DNA from: Ignavibacteriota bacterium
GTDB taxonomy: Bacteria; Bacteroidota; Ignavibacteria; Ignavibacteriales; Melioribacteraceae
DNA: 64,000 bases
Assembly: GCA_013112585.1 (NCBI GenBank)
Contig: JABFGH010000008.1
Location: forward strand, 62,001-126,000
Direction: 5' to 3'
The notes below the pieces were generated by a model. It had not been told where the DNA came from and ran no database searches. It saw only the letters and a list, made by a program, of their open reading frames with translations. Below are positions 60,170 through 64,000 of this stretch, in pieces. The translations under genes and the position numbers were made by a program. Every line of letters begins with the position of its first letter. Positions within the stretch are counted from its first letter, which is position 1.

Positions 60170-60853
60170 TTATTTAACTCGTGCTTTCTCTAAAGCTTTT
60201 GCAACCGCAAGCTGAATTCCTGAGGTGGACATAGTAGCCTTCGAGATTACATCTACATCAATTGATTGCCCTTTAACAATAGCAGCAGGAGTTTTTTCTT
60301 TAGCTTCGTTTACAGGCTTGCCGTATTTTTTATGGTCTGTACTTTGATCATATTTTGAAACTTTAATATCAGTTATAGCATTCTCGCTAACAGTTACTTC
60401 AACTTCAATTTCGCCGCTGTGTTTTTTATCGCTTCTGCCAACCGATGCACCTTTATAAGTACCGGCTTTATATTTATTAAGAGATGCTTTTTCGAGAGCT
60501 TTTGCAACGGCTAAATTAAGTCCGATTGAGGACATTGTTGCGCCGGAAATAACATCAACATCTACGGAATTTTTCTTTGTCATGTTAGCAGGCACTTCCT
60601 CTTCTGCTTTTACAACAGCCTTGCCGTATTTTTTATGATCAACACTTTGGTCATATTTTAAAACTTTTATTTCTTCAATACCTTTCTCATTAACTTTTAC
60701 TTCAACTTCAATTTCACCGCTATGTTTTTTATCGCTTCTACCTACTGCACTTCCTTTGTATGTACCGGGCTTGTATTGTGCAAAGGCATCGGAACTTATA
60801 ATAAGCAACACTGAAAAAAATGCAGCAGAAAATAATTTGAAATACTTATGCAT
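60170..60853 (-). CDS. Secreted protein with two FMN-binding domains
   Basis: 227 residues. A signal peptide (LFSAAFFSVLLIISSDAFAQ) and two near-identical ~95-residue domains (27-125 and 130-226), each starting YKxGTYKGxxVGRSDKKHSGEIEVEV. The flavin-attachment-like motif is VISGATMSS in copy one, but VISKATMST in copy two, where Gly is Lys. FMN_bind proteins can carry covalently bound FMN on a threonine and work in periplasmic electron transfer. The duplication seems recent, since the sequences stay alike. It is on the opposite strand to the cytochrome genes and has its own terminator. Confidence 0.85.
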   Translation of the reverse strand: MHKYFKLFSAAFFSVLLIISSDAFAQYKPGTYKGSAVGRSDKKHSGEIEVEVKVNEKGIEEIKVLKYDQSVDHKKYGKAVVKAEEEVPANMTKKNSVDVDVISGATMSSIGLNLAVAKALEKASLNKYKAGTYKGASVGRSDKKHSGEIEVEVTVSENAITDIKVSKYDQSTDHKKYGKPVNEAKEKTPAAIVKGQSIDVDVISKATMSTSGIQLAVAKALEKARVK

Positions 60854-61127
60854 ATTGATTCTCCTTTAGATTAAATAATTATATTAATTTGTCTATTTTA
60901 TTTACAAATAATACTATGTTTTAGATGCATATTCAAGAATAATGATTCAACCTTTATTATATAAAATAAAAAACTGTTTGTTCCAAATTTTTTCTAATAC
61001 AAAATTGCCTATTAAAAAATTAAATCATATATTTGAATAGATATTAAGTCATATTTGTCATTTTTATCCGTTATAAAAAATAAACGTAAATTGACAAAAT
61101 TATTTTAATAAGATTAAAGGAGGTAAC

Positions 61128-61697
61128 ATGCGTAGTAAAATTTATGTTCTGATATGTGCTGCAGTTTCATTCTCCTTTCTAGCATTTACAAATAATCCCA
61201 TCTCACCAAAAGATAAAAATCCCGGTTTTGTTGGAACTAAATCATGCGGTATGTGCCACAAAAAAGAAAAAGACGGTGCACAGCTAAAAGTTTGGAAAGA
61301 AAGCCAGCATGCAAAAGCCTACGAAACACTGAATAGTGAAACAGCCGATAAAATTTCTATGGAACTGTACGGCAAAAAAGCTATTGAAGCTGAAGAGTGT
61401 TTAGTTTGCCATGCCAGCGGCTACGATGTTGATGCTTCCTTAATTGGCAAAAAATTTAAAATTGAAGAAGGGGTTCAATGTGAAACATGCCACGGACCCG
61501 GTTCTGATTATAAAAGTTTAAAGATTATGAAAGACAGAGAAAAATCTGTTGCAAACGGATTAAGAATTTTTAATTCCGAAGAAGAAATAGAAAAGTTTTG
61601 TATTACCTGCCACAACCCCGATAGCCCAACTTATGTTGAGTTTAAGTTCGAAGAGATGTGGCGCCAAATAAGTCATGATATACCTGAAAAGAACTAA
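61128..61697 (+). CDS. Tetraheme cytochrome c (c554 type)
   Basis: 189 residues. A signal peptide (LICAAVSFSFLAF) is followed by four CXXCH motifs: CGMCH, CLVCH, CETCH and CITCH. GTKSCGMCHKKEKDGAQLKVWKESQHAKAYETL and GVQCETCHGPGSDY are typical of the cytochrome c-554/multiheme 'cytochrome c family' proteins, with His in SQHAKA as a possible sixth ligand. It is periplasmic. AAGGAGGTAAC directly before the ATG is a very strong ribosome binding site, so it may be highly made. The barrel gene follows in 17 bases. Confidence 0.88.
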   Translation: MRSKIYVLICAAVSFSFLAFTNNPISPKDKNPGFVGTKSCGMCHKKEKDGAQLKVWKESQHAKAYETLNSETADKISMELYGKKAIEAEECLVCHASGYDVDASLIGKKFKIEEGVQCETCHGPGSDYKSLKIMKDREKSVANGLRIFNSEEEIEKFCITCHNPDSPTYVEFKFEEMWRQISHDIPEKN

Positions 61698-61714
61698 AGT
61701 AAAATAGGTTGACT

Positions 61715-62992
61715 ATGAGAAAACTATCCATTGCTCTACTGATTGTTTTTTTACCTGCTCTCAATTTTGCTCAAAATGTGAACGGTAGAATTTCATCATC
61801 CCTCTATTCATTCGAAAGGCAGAACAGCCTTAGTGAATCGGAAAAATATTTGCGGGCATTTCAAACATTAAGATTGAATCTTTCCGAAGGTCAGTTCTCG
61901 ATTAAATCCAGAGTTAATGTTGAAGCAAATATTACAAACAAACTTGTTGATGATCCGCGTGTAAGGTTTTACAATTTATTTGTTGAAGCCAGAAACATCG
62001 CGGATATAGCTACAATTAAACTCGGAAGACAGCCGCTTATTAATAGCATTGCCGGCGGAGTTTATGACGGTGCAAGTTTGAAACTTAAACATAACGGTTA
62101 TTCCCTATCCGGCTTTTTTGGCGGTAATGTTCCGGCTTATCAAAAATTGGAAATTACCGATGACTGGGAGAACGATTATGTGCTTGGCGGTAAATTAGTT
62201 GTAACCGCATTAGAAGACTTCAAATTCAAGGCGATGTATATCGATAAGAATTTTAAGCAGACATCCTACTTGGCATCAAGACTGGATGCAAGCCTTAACC
62301 CTATTGATACATTGATCGAACGGAATTCACTCCAATACCGATATCTCTCCGGCGAGGCTGCTTATTCTAATGCCGATTATTTTGACGCTACTGTTAAATA
62401 TGATTATGATGTAAACTTGAACACAACATCAAAAGTTCAATTCTTCGGCAGACTTAACTACGTTGAAGATTTCGGCTTTACACTGTTTTATAATTACCGC
62501 GAACCGCGTGTCCGCTACAATTCAATTTTTTCCGTATTCGATTACGGCAACACACAGGAAATTGAATTCGGTACCGATTATAAAATAACCCCAATGTTTA
62601 CTGTTGTTGGAAAGTTCGCAAATGTTTCATTTAAAGGTGATGATTCCCAAAGAATGACAGTTGGAGTTAATTCTAATTACGGAACTATCCGATACAGAAA
62701 AAATTTCGGGTATGCCGGAGAACTTGATGCTGTTTCCGTTCACACAGCTAAATCATTTTTGAAAGGATTAATAACTCCATCGATAGGTTTAGCCTATACG
62801 AATTATAAGCTTAGCGAAGATGCGGAAAAGAACAGCATTGTTACATTGTTAGCCGGAGTAAACTACCGCCCAATAAGACTATTATCACTGGATGTTCAAG
62901 GGCAGTACCTGCAAAACAAAATCTATAAGAACGATTTAAGATTGTTCGTTAAATTAAATTTTTGGTTCAACACTAACTTAGAAATGATATAA
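61715..62992 (+). CDS. Outer membrane beta-barrel protein (possible cytochrome porin)
   Basis: 425 residues with a signal peptide (LSIALLIVFLPALNFAQ). The rest is a series of amphipathic beta strands (RAFQTLRLNLSEGQFSIKSRVNVEAN; VKYDYDVNLNTTSKVQFFGRLNYVEDFGFTLFYNYREPRVRYNS). There is no heme motif and the sequence is not clearly related to MtrB/PioB. It sits between a tetraheme cytochrome and a long multiheme cytochrome, two bases before the latter, so a porin sheath for an electron conduit is plausible but unproven. I use ATG 61715 and not TTG 61709. Confidence 0.7.
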   Translation: MRKLSIALLIVFLPALNFAQNVNGRISSSLYSFERQNSLSESEKYLRAFQTLRLNLSEGQFSIKSRVNVEANITNKLVDDPRVRFYNLFVEARNIADIATIKLGRQPLINSIAGGVYDGASLKLKHNGYSLSGFFGGNVPAYQKLEITDDWENDYVLGGKLVVTALEDFKFKAMYIDKNFKQTSYLASRLDASLNPIDTLIERNSLQYRYLSGEAAYSNADYFDATVKYDYDVNLNTTSKVQFFGRLNYVEDFGFTLFYNYREPRVRYNSIFSVFDYGNTQEIEFGTDYKITPMFTVVGKFANVSFKGDDSQRMTVGVNSNYGTIRYRKNFGYAGELDAVSVHTAKSFLKGLITPSIGLAYTNYKLSEDAEKNSIVTLLAGVNYRPIRLLSLDVQGQYLQNKIYKNDLRLFVKLNFWFNTNLEMI

Positions 62993-62993
62993 T

Positions 62994-64000
62994 ATGAAGA
63001 GCAAATTTTATCTACTCAGTTTATTGTTATCAGTAACATTAATATTTACACTTTCAGCGTTTCAAACGAATTCTGAAAATGACGATAAAATTGATAACAA
63101 GAATATCATCAAATTTTCTCACATGCTGCATGCTGAACAAATGGATTGCGCTGACTGCCATACCGGTGCTGCTGAAAGTACAGCACTTAGCGACAGGCTG
63201 CTGCCCGACAAACCAACATGCGCCGAATGCCATGATGTGGAAGATGAAGACAATTGCGAGCTTTGCCACTATGAAGAAAATTATGAAGCCTTAGTTCAAT
63301 CAGAATCGCAGCTGATCTTTAGCCACAAATACCATTTGGACGATAAAGAAATGAGCTGTGAAGAATGCCATGCAGGTTTTGCAGAAATCGATTACAGCAG
63401 CGAATTGAAAAACCCTAATCCGGCAATGGCTAATTGCTATACATGCCATAATGATATAAGCGTTGCTTCCAACGCCTGCGAATCATGCCATATTTCTACT
63501 GTTGGTTTAATTCCGGAGACTCATAAAAAAGTAAATTTTGTTGATCGGCATGGATTTTCAGCAGATGAAGAAAGCTGCCAAATGTGCCATGCAAGTTCCT
63601 TCTGCGAGGATTGCCACGTTGCAACAAATGCGTTTGATAACCCAAACAGGCTAAATGATTTTTATACTCCTTACTCACCGCATAATTATATTGATGATAC
63701 TAAACAGCAAGTGATTTCAAGAGTACATGAATTAAACTACCGTTATACACATGGTATTGATGCAAAAGGAAAATCATTTGAATGCACTACATGCCATGAA
63801 ACTGAAACATTCTGTGCAGAGTGCCACAGCTCGGACGGCGGTGATTTTGCAATGGGCGGAATAGTTCCTCTATCGCATACTGCACCTGACTTTTTAATGG
63901 GAAGCGGCGGCGAGCATGCTGTATTGGCTAAGCGCGATATAGAGCGATGTGCTTCTTGCCACGATACACAAGGCGCTGATCCTAATTGTATTCAATGTCA
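62994..64000 (+). CDS. Multiheme cytochrome c (partial, runs off the right edge)
   Basis: At least 335 residues are in the window and the frame is still open at the end. A signal-like N-terminus (LLSLLLSVTLIFTLSAF) is followed by CXXCH motifs: CADCH, CAECH, CELCH, CEECH, CYTCH, CESCH, CQMCH, CEDCH, CTTCH, CAECH, CASCH, and CIQC at the very edge. This gives 11 complete motifs and a twelfth cut off. Paired histidine phrases (FSHMLH, FSHKYH) resemble cytochrome c3/c7-type sixth ligands. The start ATG is two bases after the barrel gene's stop, suggesting coupling with it. It is likely the periplasmic or surface partner of that barrel. Confidence 0.85.
   Translation, partial: MKSKFYLLSLLLSVTLIFTLSAFQTNSENDDKIDNKNIIKFSHMLHAEQMDCADCHTGAAESTALSDRLLPDKPTCAECHDVEDEDNCELCHYEENYEALVQSESQLIFSHKYHLDDKEMSCEECHAGFAEIDYSSELKNPNPAMANCYTCHNDISVASNACESCHISTVGLIPETHKKVNFVDRHGFSADEESCQMCHASSFCEDCHVATNAFDNPNRLNDFYTPYSPHNYIDDTKQQVISRVHELNYRYTHGIDAKGKSFECTTCHETETFCAECHSSDGGDFAMGGIVPLSHTAPDFLMGSGGEHAVLAKRDIERCASCHDTQGADPNCIQC

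Overview
The window is AT-rich, gene-dense bacterial chromosome with Gram-negative envelope functions: TamB and a BamA/TamA-type barrel, TolC, HlyD-type lipoprotein, Lol-like permeases and outer-membrane barrels. A decayed C-terminal sorting domain with the FELYQNYPNPFNP motif (around 59.74-60.08 kb), the low GC and the many multiheme cytochromes best fit the Ignavibacteria/Chlorobi side of Bacteroidota. This placement is inference from gene style, not from a marker gene. I saw no rRNA, tRNA, CRISPR array, intact insertion sequence or prophage.

Layout. 1-4.1 kb: an HlyD-type adaptor (cut by the left edge) and a TolC protein fused to a periplasmic-binding-protein-like domain, facing an N-terminally truncated MacB-type permease remnant. 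4.5-10.5 kb: a radical SAM enzyme, a DUF2652-type protein, a CPA-type Na+/H+ antiporter and an MFS transporter. 10.5-20.1 kb (minus strand): TamB, a BamA/TamA barrel, a metallophosphoesterase and a diacylglycerol-kinase-like enzyme packed head to tail, then YihY/BrkB, a PRC-barrel protein and a coiled-coil protein. 20.4-28.3 kb: a sigma-54 activator with a degenerate receiver, an upstream palindrome, a clear -24/-12 promoter and a seven-gene operon (receiver-like protein, cytoplasmic M23-like protein, GNAT, ornithine-racemase-like enzyme, sodium/solute symporter, M20 amidohydrolase, alanine racemase). This looks like an uptake and racemisation pathway for an amino acid or N-acyl amino acid. 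28.5-33.2 kb: small and housekeeping genes, including a PIN toxin/antitoxin pair, a PAP2 phosphatase and AMP nucleosidase. 33.6-40.9 kb: a TetR regulator with two matching operators and a Lol-like export operon (LolA-like carrier, two FtsX/LolC-type permeases, LolD-type ATPase, SDR, small membrane protein, outer-membrane barrel). 41-48 kb: transporters, an MscS channel, an orphan TPP-enzyme-like protein, a cupin and a DUF819 protein.

48-64 kb is the most interesting part: a putative respiratory or extracellular electron transfer island. A PAS-type sigma-54 activator precedes a candidate sigma-54 promoter and an operon encoding a NifX-like protein, a HybA-like ferredoxin, an NrfD/HybB quinol-interacting membrane protein, a 13-heme cytochrome, a sensor kinase with two heme-type motifs and a zinc-ribbon-like insert in its ATPase domain, and two response regulators ending in glycine-cleavage-H-like domains. 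Next come a CbcL-like fusion of an 11-heme cytochrome to cytochrome b, a tandem FMN-binding protein, a tetraheme cytochrome, an outer-membrane barrel and a further multiheme cytochrome cut by the right edge. Together they could carry electrons from menaquinol through the periplasm to an outer-membrane conduit. The terminal acceptor cannot be read from the sequence.

Non-coding DNA is rich in small repeats: 14-bp tandem repeats, palindromic REP/MITE-like elements and eroded repeat tracts.
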